Part shown: positions 52,598 to 63,072 of the stretch, piece by piece | Numbering within the stretch: position 1 is the stretch's first letter | Layout: each line of letters begins with the position of its first letter | DNA from: Oceanimonas doudoroffii | Lineage (GTDB): Bacteria; Pseudomonadota; Gammaproteobacteria; Enterobacterales; Aeromonadaceae | Reading direction: 5' to 3' | DNA length: 64,000 nt | Assembly: GCF_002242685.1 (NCBI RefSeq) | Contig: NZ_NBIM01000002.1 | Location: 124,001-188,000, forward strand | Notes under the pieces: model-generated | What the model was told of the DNA's origin: nothing | What the model saw: the letters and a program-made list of their open reading frames with translations, nothing else | Databases searched by the model: none | Made by a program: the position numbers and the translations under genes

Positions 52598-55500
52598 CCC
52601 CGAGCTTTATTCACCTGCGCATTCATTCCGACTTCTCCATGGTGGATGGCCTGGCCAAGATCGGCCCCATCACCGGCCGAGTGCAGGAGCTGGGCTATCC
52701 GGCGCTGGCGCTGACCGACCAGATGAATATGTGCGGCCTGGTGCGCTTCTACGGCGATGCCCATAAAAAGGGCCTGAAGCCCATTGTCGGCACCGATTTC
52801 TGGGTGCAAAGCGAGGAAATGGGCGAGCAGCTGTTTCGCCTTACCCTGCTGGCCATGGACAACACCGGCTACCAGAACATCACCCTGCTGATATCAAAGG
52901 CCTACGAGCGCGGTCATATTCAGCACAGGCCGGTGATCGACAAAGACTGGCTGGCAGAGCACAGTGACGGGCTGATTATTCTGTCCGGCGGCCGGGAAGG
53001 GGACGTGGGGGTCTATCTGCTCAAGGGCAACCAGACCCTTGCCGAACAATGCCTGCGCTTTTATCAGCAGCATTTTGCCGACCGTTATTACCTTGAGCTG
53101 CTGCGTACCGGTCGCCCCGACGAGGAAAGCTACCTGCACATGGCGGTGGCGCTGGCGGCCGAAGCGCAGCTGCCGGTAGTGGCCACCAACGAGGTGGTGT
53201 TTCTCGACAAGAGCGACTTTGACGCCCACGAGATTCGCGTGGCCATTCACGATGGCTACACCCTGGACGACAAGCGCCGGCCCAAACGCTACAGCCCCGA
53301 GCAATACCTGAAAAGCGCCGAGGAAATGGCCGAGCTCTTTGCCGACATTCCCGAGGCGCTGGAAAACAGCGTGGAGATCGCCAAGCGCTGCAACGTGACC
53401 GTGCGCCTGGGCGAGTACTTTTTGCCGGACTTTCCCACCGGCGACATGAGTATTGAAGACTTCCTGGTCAAGTGCTCGGAAGAAGGCCTGGAAGAGCGGC
53501 TGGAGTTTCTGTTTCCGGATCCACAGGTGCGCGCCGACAAGCGCGGGGAATACGACGAGCGCCTGAAGATTGAACTCGACGTGATCAACCAGATGGGCTT
53601 TCCCGGCTACTTCCTGATCGTGATGGAGTTTATTCAGTGGTCCAAGGACAACGGCATTCCCGTGGGGCCGGGCCGGGGTTCCGGCGCCGGCTCCCTGGTG
53701 GCCTACGCCCTGAAGATCACCGATCTGGACCCGCTTGAATTTGACCTGCTGTTTGAACGCTTTCTGAACCCCGAGCGGGTGTCCATGCCCGACTTCGATA
53801 TCGACTTCTGCATGGACCGCCGGGATGAAGTGATTGATCACGTGGCCGAACTCTACGGCCGGGACGCGGTATCCCAGATCATCACCTTTGGCACCATGGC
53901 CGCCAAGGCGGTGGTGCGCGATGTGGGCCGGGTGCTGGGCCACCCCTACGGCTTTGTGGATCGCATTTCCAAGCTGATTCCGCCCGATCCGGGCATGACC
54001 CTGGCCAAGGCCTTTGAGGCCGAGCCCAAACTGCCCGAGCTCTACGATCAGGACGAGGAAGTCCGTGCACTGATTGACATGGCTCGCGTGCTGGAAGGGG
54101 TGACCCGCAACGCCGGCAAGCACGCCGGTGGCGTGGTGATCGCGCCCACCAAAATCACCGACTTCGCACCGCTTTATTGCGACGCCGAAGGCCGCCACCC
54201 GGTGACCCAGTTCGACAAGAACGACGTGGAATCCGCCGGCCTGGTGAAATTCGACTTTCTCGGCCTGCGCACCCTGACCATCATCGACTGGGCGCTGGGC
54301 ATGATAAACCCGCGCCTGGAGAAGGAAGGCAAGCCAACCGTCGACATTGCCGCCATTCCCATCGACGACAAGCCCTCGTTCCAGCTGCTCAAGCGCTTTG
54401 AAACCACGGCGGTGTTCCAGCTGGAATCCCGCGGTATGAAGGATCTGATCAAGCGCCTTCAACCGGACTGCTTTGAAGACATGATCGCCCTGGTGGCGCT
54501 GTTCCGTCCGGGCCCGCTGCAGTCGGGCATGGTGGACAACTTTATCGACCGCAAACACGGTCGAGAAGCGGTGTCCTATCCCGATGAGCAGTGGCAGCAC
54601 GAGTCGCTCAAGCCCATTCTTGAGCCCACCTACGGCATTATTCTGTATCAGGAGCAGGTAATGCAGATAGCCCAGGTGCTGGCAGGCTATTCCCTCGGTG
54701 GCGCCGACCTGTTGCGCCGGGCCATGGGTAAAAAGAAACCCGAAGAAATGGCCAAGCAGCGGGCCGGCTTTGAGGCGGGCGCCGTGTCCCAGGGCATTGA
54801 CGGCGAACTGGCGATGAAGATCTTTGACCTGGTGGAGAAATTCGCCGGGTATGGCTTCAACAAGTCACACTCCGCCGCCTATGCTTTGGTGTCTTACCAG
54901 ACCCTGTGGCTGAAAACCCACTACCCGGCCGAGTTTATGGCGGCGGTGATGACCGCCGACATGGACAACACCGACAAGGTGGTGACCCTGGTGGACGAAT
55001 GCCAGCGCATGGGGCTGACCCTCATTCCCCCCGACGTCAATACCGGTCGCTATCGTTTTACCGTGAACGAAGACGGTCATATCGTCTACGGCATCGGCGC
55101 CATCAAGGGCGTGGGTGAGGCACCTATTGAATCCATTCTCGAGGCGCGGGAAAAAGACGGTCCGTTCCGGGATCTGTTCGATTTCTGCAACCGAGTGGAT
55201 CTGAAGCGGCTCAACAAGCGGGTGATGGAAAAACTCATCCTCTCCGGTGCCATGGACCGGCTGGGTCCGCACCGGGCTTCCATTATGGCCTCGCTCGAAG
55301 AAGCCATGAAGGCCGCCGATCAGCATGCCAAGGCCGAGGCCCTGGGACAGGGAGACATGTTCGGCGTGCTGGTGGAAGAGGAAAACGTCGAGCATGCCTT
55401 TGCCGACGTGCCGCACTGGCCCGACAAAATCTGGCTGGACGGCGAGCGCGATACCCTCGGGCTCTACCTCACCGGCCACCCCATCAACCAGTATGCCAAG

Positions 55501-56067
55501 GAGCTGCGCCACTACACCAGCGGCCGGCTGAGCGAAGTGCAGCCCGGCGGCCGTGATCGAGTGAGCACGGTGGCGGGGCTGGTGATTGCCGCCCGGGTGA
55601 TGACCACCAAGCGGGGCAACCGCATGGGCATTCTCACCCTGGACGACAAATCCGGCCGGCTCGACGTGACCCTGTTCTCCGATGCACTGGAACGCTATGA
55701 GTCTTTGCTGGAAAAAGATAAAATTCTGGTCATCAGTGGACAGGTCAGCTTTGACGACTTCTCCGGTGGCCTTAAAATGTCGGCCAGGGAAGTACTTGAT
55801 ATCAGCGATGCCCGGGAGCGCTTTGCCCGCGGGCTCGCACTGTACATCGACAAAAGCCGCATCGATCAGGGCTTTTTTACTCAATTGCTGGACATACTCA
55901 CGCCGGTAAGGGCGGGCGTATGTCCTGTGCGTGTGACCTATAACCGACCCGGCGCAAGAGCCGAGCTCACTCTGGGCACCGAGTGGCGGGTAACCCCCAC
56001 CGACCAGATGCTGGAATCGCTCAGGGGCTTGCTGGGTTCGGACAAGGTCGAACTGATTTTTGACTAG
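52594..56067 (+). CDS. dnaE: DNA polymerase III alpha subunit
   Basis: The replicative polymerase. The 1157-residue protein starts with the PHP domain ([19 protein letters not shown]). The palm includes [16 protein letters not shown] and the catalytic Asp pair in [16 protein letters not shown], with the third Asp in [15 protein letters not shown]. The fingers have [12 protein letters not shown], then [15 protein letters not shown]. The C-terminal OB domain ([19 protein letters not shown]) and a tail ending near EWRVTP complete it. Its start overlaps rnhB by 4 bp; accA follows after 9 bp. Confidence 0.98.
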   Translation: MTPSFIHLRIHSDFSMVDGLAKIGPITGRVQELGYPALALTDQMNMCGLVRFYGDAHKKGLKPIVGTDFWVQSEEMGEQLFRLTLLAMDNTGYQNITLLISKAYERGHIQHRPVIDKDWLAEHSDGLIILSGGREGDVGVYLLKGNQTLAEQCLRFYQQHFADRYYLELLRTGRPDEESYLHMAVALAAEAQLPVVATNEVVFLDKSDFDAHEIRVAIHDGYTLDDKRRPKRYSPEQYLKSAEEMAELFADIPEALENSVEIAKRCNVTVRLGEYFLPDFPTGDMSIEDFLVKCSEEGLEERLEFLFPDPQVRADKRGEYDERLKIELDVINQMGFPGYFLIVMEFIQWSKDNGIPVGPGRGSGAGSLVAYALKITDLDPLEFDLLFERFLNPERVSMPDFDIDFCMDRRDEVIDHVAELYGRDAVSQIITFGTMAAKAVVRDVGRVLGHPYGFVDRISKLIPPDPGMTLAKAFEAEPKLPELYDQDEEVRALIDMARVLEGVTRNAGKHAGGVVIAPTKITDFAPLYCDAEGRHPVTQFDKNDVESAGLVKFDFLGLRTLTIIDWALGMINPRLEKEGKPTVDIAAIPIDDKPSFQLLKRFETTAVFQLESRGMKDLIKRLQPDCFEDMIALVALFRPGPLQSGMVDNFIDRKHGREAVSYPDEQWQHESLKPILEPTYGIILYQEQVMQIAQVLAGYSLGGADLLRRAMGKKKPEEMAKQRAGFEAGAVSQGIDGELAMKIFDLVEKFAGYGFNKSHSAAYALVSYQTLWLKTHYPAEFMAAVMTADMDNTDKVVTLVDECQRMGLTLIPPDVNTGRYRFTVNEDGHIVYGIGAIKGVGEAPIESILEAREKDGPFRDLFDFCNRVDLKRLNKRVMEKLILSGAMDRLGPHRASIMASLEEAMKAADQHAKAEALGQGDMFGVLVEEENVEHAFADVPHWPDKIWLDGERDTLGLYLTGHPINQYAKELRHYTSGRLSEVQPGGRDRVSTVAGLVIAARVMTTKRGNRMGILTLDDKSGRLDVTLFSDALERYESLLEKDKILVISGQVSFDDFSGGLKMSAREVLDISDARERFARGLALYIDKSRIDQGFFTQLLDILTPVRAGVCPVRVTYNRPGARAELTLGTEWRVTPTDQMLESLRGLLGSDKVELIFD

Positions 56068-56076
56068 AGGGCAGCC

Positions 56077-57033
56077 ATGAGCCACCATTTCCTGGATTTT
56101 GAACAACCCATCGCCGAGCTTCAGGCCCAGATTGAAGAGCTTCGTCACATGGGCGAAGGCGAAGGCCTCGACATCGACCTGGATGAAGAGATCGGCCGTC
56201 TGGAAACCAAGCGTGACGAGCTGACCAAAAAGGTCTTCAACAACCTGGGTCCCTGGCAGATCTCCCAGCTGGCCCGTCACCCTCGTCGTCCCTACACCAA
56301 AGACTACCTGGAGCTGATGTTTGGTGAGTTCGACGAGCTGGCCGGCGATCGCGCCTATGCCGACGACAAGGCCATTGTGGGCGGTGTGGCCCGCTTTGAC
56401 GGTCGTCCGGTGATGGTGATCGGCCACCAGAAGGGCCGTGAGACCAAGGAAAAGATCAAGCGCAACTTCGGCATGCCGCGTCCGGAAGGCTACCGCAAGG
56501 CCCTGCGCCTGATGGAAATGGCCGAGCGCTTTAAAATGCCCATTCTCACCTTTATCGACACCCCTGGTGCCTACCCGGGCGTGGGTGCGGAAGAGCGTGG
56601 CCAGAGTGAAGCCATTGCCCGTAACCTCAAGGTGATGGCCGGCCTCAAGACTCCCATTATCTGCACCGTGGTGGGTGAAGGCGGCTCCGGCGGCGCCCTG
56701 GCCATTGGCGTGGGCGATCGGGTCAACATGCTGCAGTATTCCACCTATTCGGTGATCTCGCCGGAAGGCTGTGCCTCCATTCTGTGGAAGAGCGCCGACA
56801 AGGCCTCGGTGGCCGCGGAAGCCATGGGTATCACCGCCGGTCGTATTCACGAGCTGGGCCTGATCGACAACGTGGTGGAAGAGCCCATGGGTGGTGCCCA
56901 CAGCAACCCGCTGCTGATGGCCGAGCGCCTGAAACAGCGGCTGGTAACTGACTTGGCCGATCTCGACCGGCTCGACACCGACAGCCTGCTGGAACAACGC
57001 TACCAGCGCCTGATGAAATACGGCTACTGCTGA
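56077..57033 (+). CDS. accA: Acetyl-CoA carboxylase carboxyltransferase alpha subunit
   Basis: With AccD, transfers carboxyl from biotin to acetyl-CoA, giving malonyl-CoA for fatty acids. The 318-residue protein (319 in E. coli) begins [22 protein letters not shown] in two blocks, and has [42 protein letters not shown] in parts, [26 protein letters not shown] in parts, the oxyanion-type loop [15 protein letters not shown] and [13 protein letters not shown]. dnaE-accA adjacency is conserved. A repeat element follows before tilS. Confidence 0.98.
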   Translation: MSHHFLDFEQPIAELQAQIEELRHMGEGEGLDIDLDEEIGRLETKRDELTKKVFNNLGPWQISQLARHPRRPYTKDYLELMFGEFDELAGDRAYADDKAIVGGVARFDGRPVMVIGHQKGRETKEKIKRNFGMPRPEGYRKALRLMEMAERFKMPILTFIDTPGAYPGVGAEERGQSEAIARNLKVMAGLKTPIICTVVGEGGSGGALAIGVGDRVNMLQYSTYSVISPEGCASILWKSADKASVAAEAMGITAGRIHELGLIDNVVEEPMGGAHSNPLLMAERLKQRLVTDLADLDRLDTDSLLEQRYQRLMKYGYC

Positions 57034-57084
57034 CCCGGCTTTGCCGGGAGCGGTAAGCCAGAAGCTTGAAGCCATAAGAAAGCC

Positions 57085-57159
57085 GTAGGTTGGCGATGAG
57101 CGTAGCGAATCCCAACATTTGAGCCGAGCGCCTGAATGTTGGGATCTGTTCCAGCCTAC
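57085..57159. repeat. GTAGGTTGG...GATGAGCG inverted-repeat element
   Basis: GTAGGTTGG and CCAGCCTAC are at the ends; inside, AATCCCAACATT (57109-57120) pairs with AATGTTGGGATC (57135-57146). The left part GATGAGCGTAGCGAATCCCAAC closely resembles the element at 59800 and the hairpin at 36908. Confidence 0.7.
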
Positions 57160-57182
57160 CTTCTACTTCCTGTCACAACACC

Positions 57183-58493
57183 ATGTCTCTCTACTCCCAC
57201 TTTCACCAACGCCTTCACGATCTTTACCCGCAAGGGCCGCTTTATGTTGCCTTCAGCGGCGGGCTCGACTCCACCGTGTTGCTGGTGCTGGCGGCACAAT
57301 TGGCCGCCGAGCAAGAGCGTGAGCTGGTGACCTTGCACGTGCACCACGGCCTGCAGACGGTGGCAAAGGCCTGGCCACAACACTGTGTGCAGGTAGCAAA
57401 TGAGTTGGGGGTGGATTGCCGCATTCTGAGCGTAAAGGTGGAAACCGGTCCGCGCGTGAGTGTTGAGGCCGCCGCCCGTGACGCCCGTTATGCCGCCCTG
57501 GCCGCCGAGCTGCCACCGGGAGCGGCCCTGCTGACCGGACACCATCTGGATGATCAGGCCGAGACCCTGTTGCTGGCGCTCAAGCGTGGCGCCGGCATCA
57601 AGGGGCTGGCCGCCATGCCGGAAAGCAAACCCCTGGGGCGAGGCGTGCAGTTGCGGCCGCTGCTGGAGATGGCTCGTGCCGAGCTTGAATGCTTTGCCAC
57701 TGAGCAGGGTTTACGCTGGGTAGAAGATCCGTCCAACGCCGACAACCGCTTTGACCGCAACTTTCTGCGCAACGACATTTTGCCCCGGCTGCAGACGCAA
57801 TGGCCGGCCTTTGCCCGCACCGCCAGCCGCAGCGCGGCCTTGTGTGCCGAACAGCTGGAGCTGGCGCAAGCCCTGGCCGAACAGGATCTGCCGGCGCTGC
57901 AAAATGCCGGCGGCGGGCTCAGCATTGCCGGCCTGCAGTCGCTCAGCCCGGCCCGGCGCAACAATGCCCTGCGCCACTGGCTGGGTGAGCGGGGGCTGCA
58001 TTTAAGCCGCAGCCAGCTGGAGGTAGCCTGGCGGGAGCTGGCGCTGGCCCGTGAGGATGCCGAGCCTCTGCTGGCGATTGGCGGCAACGAGCTGCGCCGG
58101 TATCTGGGGCATTTGTATGTGCCGGCACTGCAGGGGGAGCCGGTGGCGCTGTCGGCCCTTCAGCCTGAACAGTGGCATGATCTGGGCGTGGGCCGGTTGC
58201 GACTACGCCAAGTGCCGGACGTAGCGAATATTTGCGGTGCCTTGGCACTGAATGAGCTGCATATCGCCTTTGCCGTGCCCGGCCTGCGGGCGCACCCCGC
58301 AGGCCGCAGCGGTTCGCGCCCCTTAAAAAAGCTGTGGCAGGAATACGGCGTGCCGCCCTGGCAACGGACACGCATTCCCTTGCTGATGCTGGGCGATCAA
58401 TTGGTTGCCGCAGTGGGGATGTTTATCTGTGCCGACTATGCCGCCGAGGCAGACCAACCCGGCTGGCAGCTTGAGTGGATAGCTGAAACGTAG
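57183..58493 (+). CDS. tilS: tRNA(Ile)-lysidine synthase TilS
   Basis: Adds lysine to C34 of tRNA-Ile(CAU) so that it reads AUA; essential. The N-terminal ATP-pyrophosphatase loop is VAFSGGLDSTVLL (about residues 22-34); HVHHGLQ, the segment ARDARYAALA, GHHLDDQAETLLLALKRGAGIKGLAAM in parts, and NADNRFDRNFLRNDILPRL in parts follow. The C-terminal domains (about 220-436) are less conserved, with PPWQRTRIPLL near the end. 436 residues. It follows accA after 149 bp that contain a repeat element. Confidence 0.95.
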   Translation: MSLYSHFHQRLHDLYPQGPLYVAFSGGLDSTVLLVLAAQLAAEQERELVTLHVHHGLQTVAKAWPQHCVQVANELGVDCRILSVKVETGPRVSVEAAARDARYAALAAELPPGAALLTGHHLDDQAETLLLALKRGAGIKGLAAMPESKPLGRGVQLRPLLEMARAELECFATEQGLRWVEDPSNADNRFDRNFLRNDILPRLQTQWPAFARTASRSAALCAEQLELAQALAEQDLPALQNAGGGLSIAGLQSLSPARRNNALRHWLGERGLHLSRSQLEVAWRELALAREDAEPLLAIGGNELRRYLGHLYVPALQGEPVALSALQPEQWHDLGVGRLRLRQVPDVANICGALALNELHIAFAVPGLRAHPAGRSGSRPLKKLWQEYGVPPWQRTRIPLLMLGDQLVAAVGMFICADYAAEADQPGWQLEWIAET

Positions 58494-58546
58494 GCGGCCC
58501 TGCCGCGCTCCGATACGTCTCTCGTCTTACGTCCTTCGTCTCACTG

Positions 58547-59701
58547 CTAGGTTCCCGTTTTTTGCAGCGAGGCTTCCAGCCCCAGAAAGGCGCACACCTC
58601 ATCCAGCCGCTGATGGGTGTCGGCATAGCCCAGATCAATCAGCTCTTGAGTATAGGCCTGCTCAAACAGCAAAAAGCTGGCCAGACCGGTGGCATCCCCG
58701 GCTTCCACCCCGAACAGCCTGAGCATGGCACGAATGTTCCAGGGCAGGCGATGGAAGTGCTGCAGGGTCATTTCGTCCAGGTTGCGGCTGGGCTTGAGCA
58801 CCAGGTTGTCGATATGGCGCAGGCTCAGCTGTTCCCGCTTGCGCTCGGGGATCAGCCGAATGGTGCTGTTGATGCGCTGCAACCGCTCAATGTCTGAGGT
58901 GAGGGCATCGGTAAACACCGTATCCAGCAGGTGACCGGCAATGTCGGAGCTGCTGGGATCGCTGGGCAGGTGATCCGGATCGGGTTCGTCGCTGGCCAGG
59001 GTAATGATCAGGATTCTGCTGGCACCCAGGTGAATGGCCGGACTGAGCGGGTTGAGCTGGTGAATGGAGCCGTCACCGAAGTAGTGGTTCTGCAGCCTGC
59101 AGGGCTTGAAGATAAAGGGCAGGGCACTGCTGGCCATCAGGTGCGGCGTGGCGATAATGGACGATCGCCCCGAACGGCCCGCCCGGGCCCAGGGCTGATG
59201 ATGGGGCCGGCCCTGAAAAAAGGTAGTGGAGTCCCCGGTGTTGTAGTTTGAAGCGGTGACCGCCAGCACCTCCAGTGCACCGTAAAGCAGGTTATTGTCG
59301 ATGCGCTGGAAGTCGATCAGGGTTTCCAGCAGCCGCTCCAGCGGGCTGTTGTCAAACAGTGGCAGCGCCATTTGCGCAGGCCGGCCCAGCATGCCGCTGG
59401 CCAGGCTTTTCACCGAGTGCGCCACAATGCGGCCGAGCTGCAGCCGCAGCACCTTGTGGGTATTGAGGTGGCGCCACACATATTCCAGCTTGCGCACTCC
59501 CAGATGAAAACACGAGGCATAGCAGGCCAGCGCCGTGGCGTTGATGGCCCCGGCCGAGGTGCCGCACAAAATGGGAAAGGGAATGGCGTGCCCCCGTGGA
59601 TAACAATCGGCAATGGCCTTGAGCACGCCCACCTGATACGCGGCCCGCGCACCACCGCCGGTCATCACCAGCGCACAGGTATTGCTGGCTTCTCGTTCCA
59701 T
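58547..59701 (-). CDS. Patatin-like phospholipase
   Basis: A 384-residue patatin-family hydrolase. The oxyanion hole GGGARAAYQVGVLKAI is near residue 15; the nucleophile Ser lies in LCGTSAGAINATAL; the dyad Asp is in YFGDGSIHQLNPLSPA. No signal peptide, so cytoplasmic or membrane-associated; the substrate is unknown, phospholipid is the family norm. The C-terminal 130 residues (from about 250) lie outside the core and include QLSLRHIDNLVLKPSRNLDEM. ATG 59701 follows AGGAGG-like GGGAGGATCATC; the in-frame ATG at 59737 is less likely. Convergent with tilS. Confidence 0.88.
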   Translation of the reverse strand: MEREASNTCALVMTGGGARAAYQVGVLKAIADCYPRGHAIPFPILCGTSAGAINATALACYASCFHLGVRKLEYVWRHLNTHKVLRLQLGRIVAHSVKSLASGMLGRPAQMALPLFDNSPLERLLETLIDFQRIDNNLLYGALEVLAVTASNYNTGDSTTFFQGRPHHQPWARAGRSGRSSIIATPHLMASSALPFIFKPCRLQNHYFGDGSIHQLNPLSPAIHLGASRILIITLASDEPDPDHLPSDPSSSDIAGHLLDTVFTDALTSDIERLQRINSTIRLIPERKREQLSLRHIDNLVLKPSRNLDEMTLQHFHRLPWNIRAMLRLFGVEAGDATGLASFLLFEQAYTQELIDLGYADTHQRLDEVCAFLGLEASLQKTGT

Positions 59702-59799
59702 GATGATCCTCCCTTTTGGTTCAGTATAAATAACCATTTAAAAGGGAAGAGGAAAGATGGCTCAAGTGGAGAGCAGGCCTACAAGCTTGCGCCAGGACC

Positions 59800-59883
59800 G
59801 TAGGTTGTAATGAGCCTCAGCGAATTCCAACATGACGCAGTCGCCAGTGGTTGTTGTGGTTCGCTTCGCTCATCACAACCTAC
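59800..59883. repeat. GTAGGTTG...AATGAGC inverted-repeat element
   Basis: GTAGGTTGTAATGAGC (59800-59815) pairs with GCTCATCACAACCTAC (59868-59883) with one mismatch, and the inner AGCGAATTCCAACA matches in part TGTTGTGGTTCGCT. Same family as at 57085 and 36908; about 84 bp. Confidence 0.75.
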
Positions 59884-60009
59884 TCGACCACCTGCGCCTG
59901 ACCGCTGCACAGCACCAGCTAAAGGTTGGCGCTTCGCACCAATATGCGACCAGGCTGGCCGCGACGCCCCGCCCGCGCTCCAAGGCGCTTAAAGAAAGTT
60001 GGCGCTACA

Positions 60010-60036
60010 AAGCAAAAGCGCCCTGGCGGGCGCTTC
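60010..60036 (-). terminator. Terminator of proS
   Basis: On the minus strand AAGCGCCC-GCCA-GGGCGCTT continues into TTGCTTTG. A perfect 8-bp stem 8 bp after the proS stop. Confidence 0.85.
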
Positions 60037-60042
60037 AAGTAA

Positions 60043-61755
60043 TTACAGCAGGCCTTGCACCTTGGCCACGATATCGGCAATGGCCACTTCCTGCTTGTCG
60101 CCGCCACGGCGGTGTTTGTATTCCACCACTTCGTTGTCTAGGCCGCGCTCGCCAATCACAATGCTGTGGGGCACACCCAGCAGCTCCATGTCGGCAAACA
60201 TGACGCCAGGGCGTTCCTTGCGATCGTCGAACAGCACTTCAATACCGGCGGAGGTCAGCTCGGCGTAGAGCTTTTCGGCCACTTCCTGCACCCGGTGAGA
60301 CTTGTGCATGTTCATGGGAATGATGGCCACTTGGAAGGGGGCGATGGCGTCGGGCCAGATAATGCCGCGATCGTCGTGGTTCTGTTCAATGGCGGCGGCC
60401 ACAATACGCGATACGCCGATGCCGTAGCAGCCCATTTCCAGCACGGTGGCCTTGCCGCCTTCGTTCAGCACGGTGGCATTCATCTTCTCGGAGTAGTTGT
60501 TGCCCAGCTGGAAGATATGGCCTACTTCAATGCCGCGTTTGATCTGCAGCACGCCCTTGCCGCAGGGGCTGGGGTCGCCTTCGCGCACGTTGCGCAGATC
60601 GGCCACGTCGGGCAGCGGCAGGTCGCGGCCCCAGTTAATGCCAAAGTAATGCTTGTCGTCGATATTGGCGCCGGCGCCAAAGTCGCTCATTACCGCCACG
60701 GCGCGATCCACAATGACCGGCACCGGCATGTTCAGCGGACCTAGGGAGCCGGGGCCGGCGCCCACGGCGGCGCGTACTTCTTCCTCGGTGGCAAAGGTCA
60801 GGGGGCTGGCCACCTGGGGCAGTTTCTCGGCCTTCACTTCGTTGAGTTCGTGATCGCCGCGCACCAGCAGCGCCACCAGGGTGGCGTCTACATCGTCGGC
60901 GGCCTTCACCAGCAGGGTCTTCACGGTCTGCTCAATGTGCAGGCCGAAGTTGTCCACCAGGGCGGCAATGGTTTTGGTGTTGGGGGTGTCGACCAGGGTC
61001 ATTTCCTGGGTTGGTGCATCGGCGCTGTCTTTGGGCGCCAGGGCCTCGGCCATTTCAATATTGGCGGCGTAATCCGACTCGGTTGAGAAGGCAATGTCGT
61101 CTTCCCCGCTCTGGGCCAGCACGTGGAACTCGTGCGAGGCACTGCCGCCAATGGCGCCGGTGTCGGCGAGCACGGCGCGGAAGTCCAGTCCCATGCGCTC
61201 AAACACCCGGCTATAGGCCTGATACATGTCGTCGTAGGTCTGCTGCAGGCTTTCCTGCGTGGTGTGGAAGGAGTAGGCGTCCTTCATGACAAACTCGCGG
61301 GAGCGCATCACCCCAAAGCGCGGGCGCACTTCGTCGCGGAACTTGGTCTGGATCTGATACAGGTTCAGGGGCAGCTGTTTGTAAGATGCCACCTCGTTGC
61401 GCACCAGGCTGGTGATCACTTCCTCGTGAGTGGGACCCAGCACAAAGGGGCGGTCGTGGCGGTCTTTAATGCGCAGCAGCTCGGGACCGAACTTGTCCCA
61501 GCGACCGGTTTCCTGCCACAGATCGGCGGGCTGCACCACCGGCATCAGCATTTCAATGGCGCCGGCCCGGTTCATTTCTTCGCGCACAATGGCGGCGACC
61601 TTGTTCAATACCCGCAGACCGCTGGGCAGCCAGCTGTAGAGGCCTGAAGCCAGCTTGCGGATCATGCCCGCGCGCAGCATCAGCTGATGGCTGATCACCT
61701 CGGCGTCGCTCGGGGTTTCTTTGAGGGTGGAAAGCAGGTATTGGCTGGTACGCAT
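60043..61755 (-). CDS. proS: Prolyl-tRNA synthetase
   Basis: Class II synthetase of the bacterial type, 570 residues, charging tRNA-Pro (one such tRNA gene is at 10462). Motif 1 lies in [26 protein letters not shown] in parts; motif 2 in [29 protein letters not shown] in parts; motif 3 is near [19 protein letters not shown]. The insertion editing domain (about 230-400) that clears Ala-tRNA-Pro is present, with GADYAAN-type [12 protein letters not shown] before it and [12 protein letters not shown] inside. A good terminator follows. Confidence 0.98.
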   Translation of the reverse strand: MRTSQYLLSTLKETPSDAEVISHQLMLRAGMIRKLASGLYSWLPSGLRVLNKVAAIVREEMNRAGAIEMLMPVVQPADLWQETGRWDKFGPELLRIKDRHDRPFVLGPTHEEVITSLVRNEVASYKQLPLNLYQIQTKFRDEVRPRFGVMRSREFVMKDAYSFHTTQESLQQTYDDMYQAYSRVFERMGLDFRAVLADTGAIGGSASHEFHVLAQSGEDDIAFSTESDYAANIEMAEALAPKDSADAPTQEMTLVDTPNTKTIAALVDNFGLHIEQTVKTLLVKAADDVDATLVALLVRGDHELNEVKAEKLPQVASPLTFATEEEVRAAVGAGPGSLGPLNMPVPVIVDRAVAVMSDFGAGANIDDKHYFGINWGRDLPLPDVADLRNVREGDPSPCGKGVLQIKRGIEVGHIFQLGNNYSEKMNATVLNEGGKATVLEMGCYGIGVSRIVAAAIEQNHDDRGIIWPDAIAPFQVAIIPMNMHKSHRVQEVAEKLYAELTSAGIEVLFDDRKERPGVMFADMELLGVPHSIVIGERGLDNEVVEYKHRRGGDKQEVAIADIVAKVQGLL

Positions 61756-61846
61756 GAACGAGAACCTTGTAAGCTTGAAGTCCGTTAAAGCCCGAATTGT
61801 AGCAGGGGGGCGGGGCAGGCAGAAGAGTCTTGTGGTTTACAGCCTT

Positions 61847-61915
61847 ACAGGCCCGGCTTCAGCCGGGCTAGGTGTCATGCTGACGATCTCTTGCACCAAT
61901 AAATTGGGGTCTACA
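61847..61915 (+). repeat. TAGGCCCGGC repeat element, copy A (3' side of trmO)
   Basis: About 69 bp: AGGCCCGGCTTCAGCCGGGC at the left and CCAATAAATTGGGGTCTACA at the right. It shares both ends with copy B at 62624. The trmO stop codon lies inside its right end. Confidence 0.6.
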
Positions 61916-62612
61916 GGCGCTCCAGTTCTAACACCCGAGTCAGCTGCCCAAACACCTCATAGCGCACGTTATAGTCATACAACCGTACGCCATACTGCTG
62001 CCATTGCTGTAGCTGCTTCTTGTAGGCCGGGCGCGGATCCTGCACCAGCACCTCGGTAATGAATTCTTTCAGTTCGGGAATAGTCGAGCGGGCGCAGGCC
62101 TGCTCGGCTTCGGGGGAGAAAATGACTTCCATGCCCAAATCCGGCGGGGCCGGGGCAAAGCCGCCGTGGGCGTGGGGCACGGCGTCGGCCCAGGGAATAT
62201 ACGGTTTGATATCGACAATGGGGGTGCCGTCTACCAGATCCACGCCACCCAGCTCCAGCCATACCCTGCTGCCGTCTTTGCACATGTCGCGCAGCTCTAC
62301 CACCGAGAGTCCGATGGGGTTGGGCCTGAAAGTGGAGCGGGTGGAAAACACGCCCACGCGCTCGTTACCGCCCAGGCGAGGCGGGCGCACGGTTGGCTTC
62401 CAGCCCTGCTCCATGGTCTGGTGAAACACAAACACCAGCCACAAATGGCTGAATTCGCCCAGCCCGCGAAACGCGCTGGGGTCATTATAGGGAGGCAACA
62501 TCTCCAGCTGCGCCCGGGCCCGGCTTACCAGCCCCGGCTGGCGCGGCACTGCAAACTTTTCCTTGTAGGGTGAGCGAATCGTGCCGATAGGGTCGAGCTT
62601 GATGGTGGTCAT
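61911..62612 (-). CDS. trmO: tRNA (t6A37) N6-methyltransferase TrmO
   Basis: TrmO methylates t6A37 to m6t6A in tRNA-Thr, using S-adenosylmethionine and a beta-barrel fold unlike other methyltransferases. The 233-residue protein has IGTIRSPYKEKFAVPRQPGL, LGEFSHLWLVFVFH, GVFSTRSTFRPNPIGLSVVEL in parts, and GGVDLVDGTPIVDIKPYIPW in parts. The C-terminal domain ends with YEVFGQLTRVLEL. ATG 62612 fits the family start. The proS-trmO-rcsF order matches E. coli. Copies of a 70-bp repeat flank it. Confidence 0.94.
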   Translation of the reverse strand: MTTIKLDPIGTIRSPYKEKFAVPRQPGLVSRARAQLEMLPPYNDPSAFRGLGEFSHLWLVFVFHQTMEQGWKPTVRPPRLGGNERVGVFSTRSTFRPNPIGLSVVELRDMCKDGSRVWLELGGVDLVDGTPIVDIKPYIPWADAVPHAHGGFAPAPPDLGMEVIFSPEAEQACARSTIPELKEFITEVLVQDPRPAYKKQLQQWQQYGVRLYDYNVRYEVFGQLTRVLELERL

Positions 62613-62623
62613 ATTAATCCAGT

Positions 62624-62694
62624 AGTAGGCCCGGCTTTGGCCGGGCAATTCATGCATTGGTGGACGGTTGTGATCCCAATGAATTGGGGCCTGC
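62624..62694 (+). repeat. TAGGCCCGGC repeat element, copy B (5' side of trmO)
   Basis: GTAGGCCCGGCTTTGGCCGG at the left and CCCAATGAATTGGGGCCTGC at the right, with imperfect terminal inverted repeats (GTAGGCCC against GGGGCCTGC). Same orientation as copy A, 0.8 kb away. Confidence 0.6.
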
Positions 62695-62703
62695 AATCTC
62701 ACG

Positions 62704-63072
62704 TCACTCGTTAACCACCAGTGCCTGGCCGCTGCACAGCACCTGCTCAATGCAACCGGGCATGTCTTCAAAGCGAATGCAGCGATCCAGCAAAATGCCA
62801 TTGGCGCCCATGTCGGCGGCACGGCGACGAATATCGGCGCGTGCGTCGGCGTCCTTGGGCGGCGGCTCGTTGGCCTCAACCTGGCAGGCTTCACCTTCCA
62901 CCGTGCCCAGACTCACATAGTTCGCAGCCTTGAGCTCCTCGCGACCATAAAGCTTTACATTGCTGCCCTTGTAGTAGTCCTTGATGCCGGCCGGCGACAC
63001 ATTGCTGTCGAACCCCATGTTGGCGCAGCCGGACAGGGTGAGGGTGACCAGGGCAATACCGAGAACACGCAT
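62704..63072 (-). CDS. rcsF: Outer membrane lipoprotein RcsF, Rcs stress sensor
   Basis: RcsF senses envelope damage and signals to the Rcs phosphorelay, and is displayed through BamA-bound porins. The 122-residue protein has a lipoprotein signal with lipobox LSGC (Cys16), then a short linker and the core domain with four cysteines (GEACQVE, LLDRCIRF, MPGCIEQV, LCSGQALVV) forming the two disulfides of the family. The linker is shorter and less proline-rich than in E. coli (134 residues). Position after trmO matches E. coli. Confidence 0.85.
   Translation of the reverse strand: MRVLGIALVTLTLSGCANMGFDSNVSPAGIKDYYKGSNVKLYGREELKAANYVSLGTVEGEACQVEANEPPPKDADARADIRRRAADMGANGILLDRCIRFEDMPGCIEQVLCSGQALVVNE

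Larger units (their letters stand above)
59702..60042. other. Intergenic region between the patatin gene and proS
   Basis: The left end holds the patatin ribosome-binding site and an AT-rich promoter region (59720-59745). In the middle is an inverted-repeat element (59800-59883) and at the right end the proS terminator. I see no coding sequence in it. Confidence 0.6.

Noticed and set aside
54865..57075. Long minus-strand frame opposite dnaE and accA
   Set aside because: It crosses two conserved genes and has only antisense composition.
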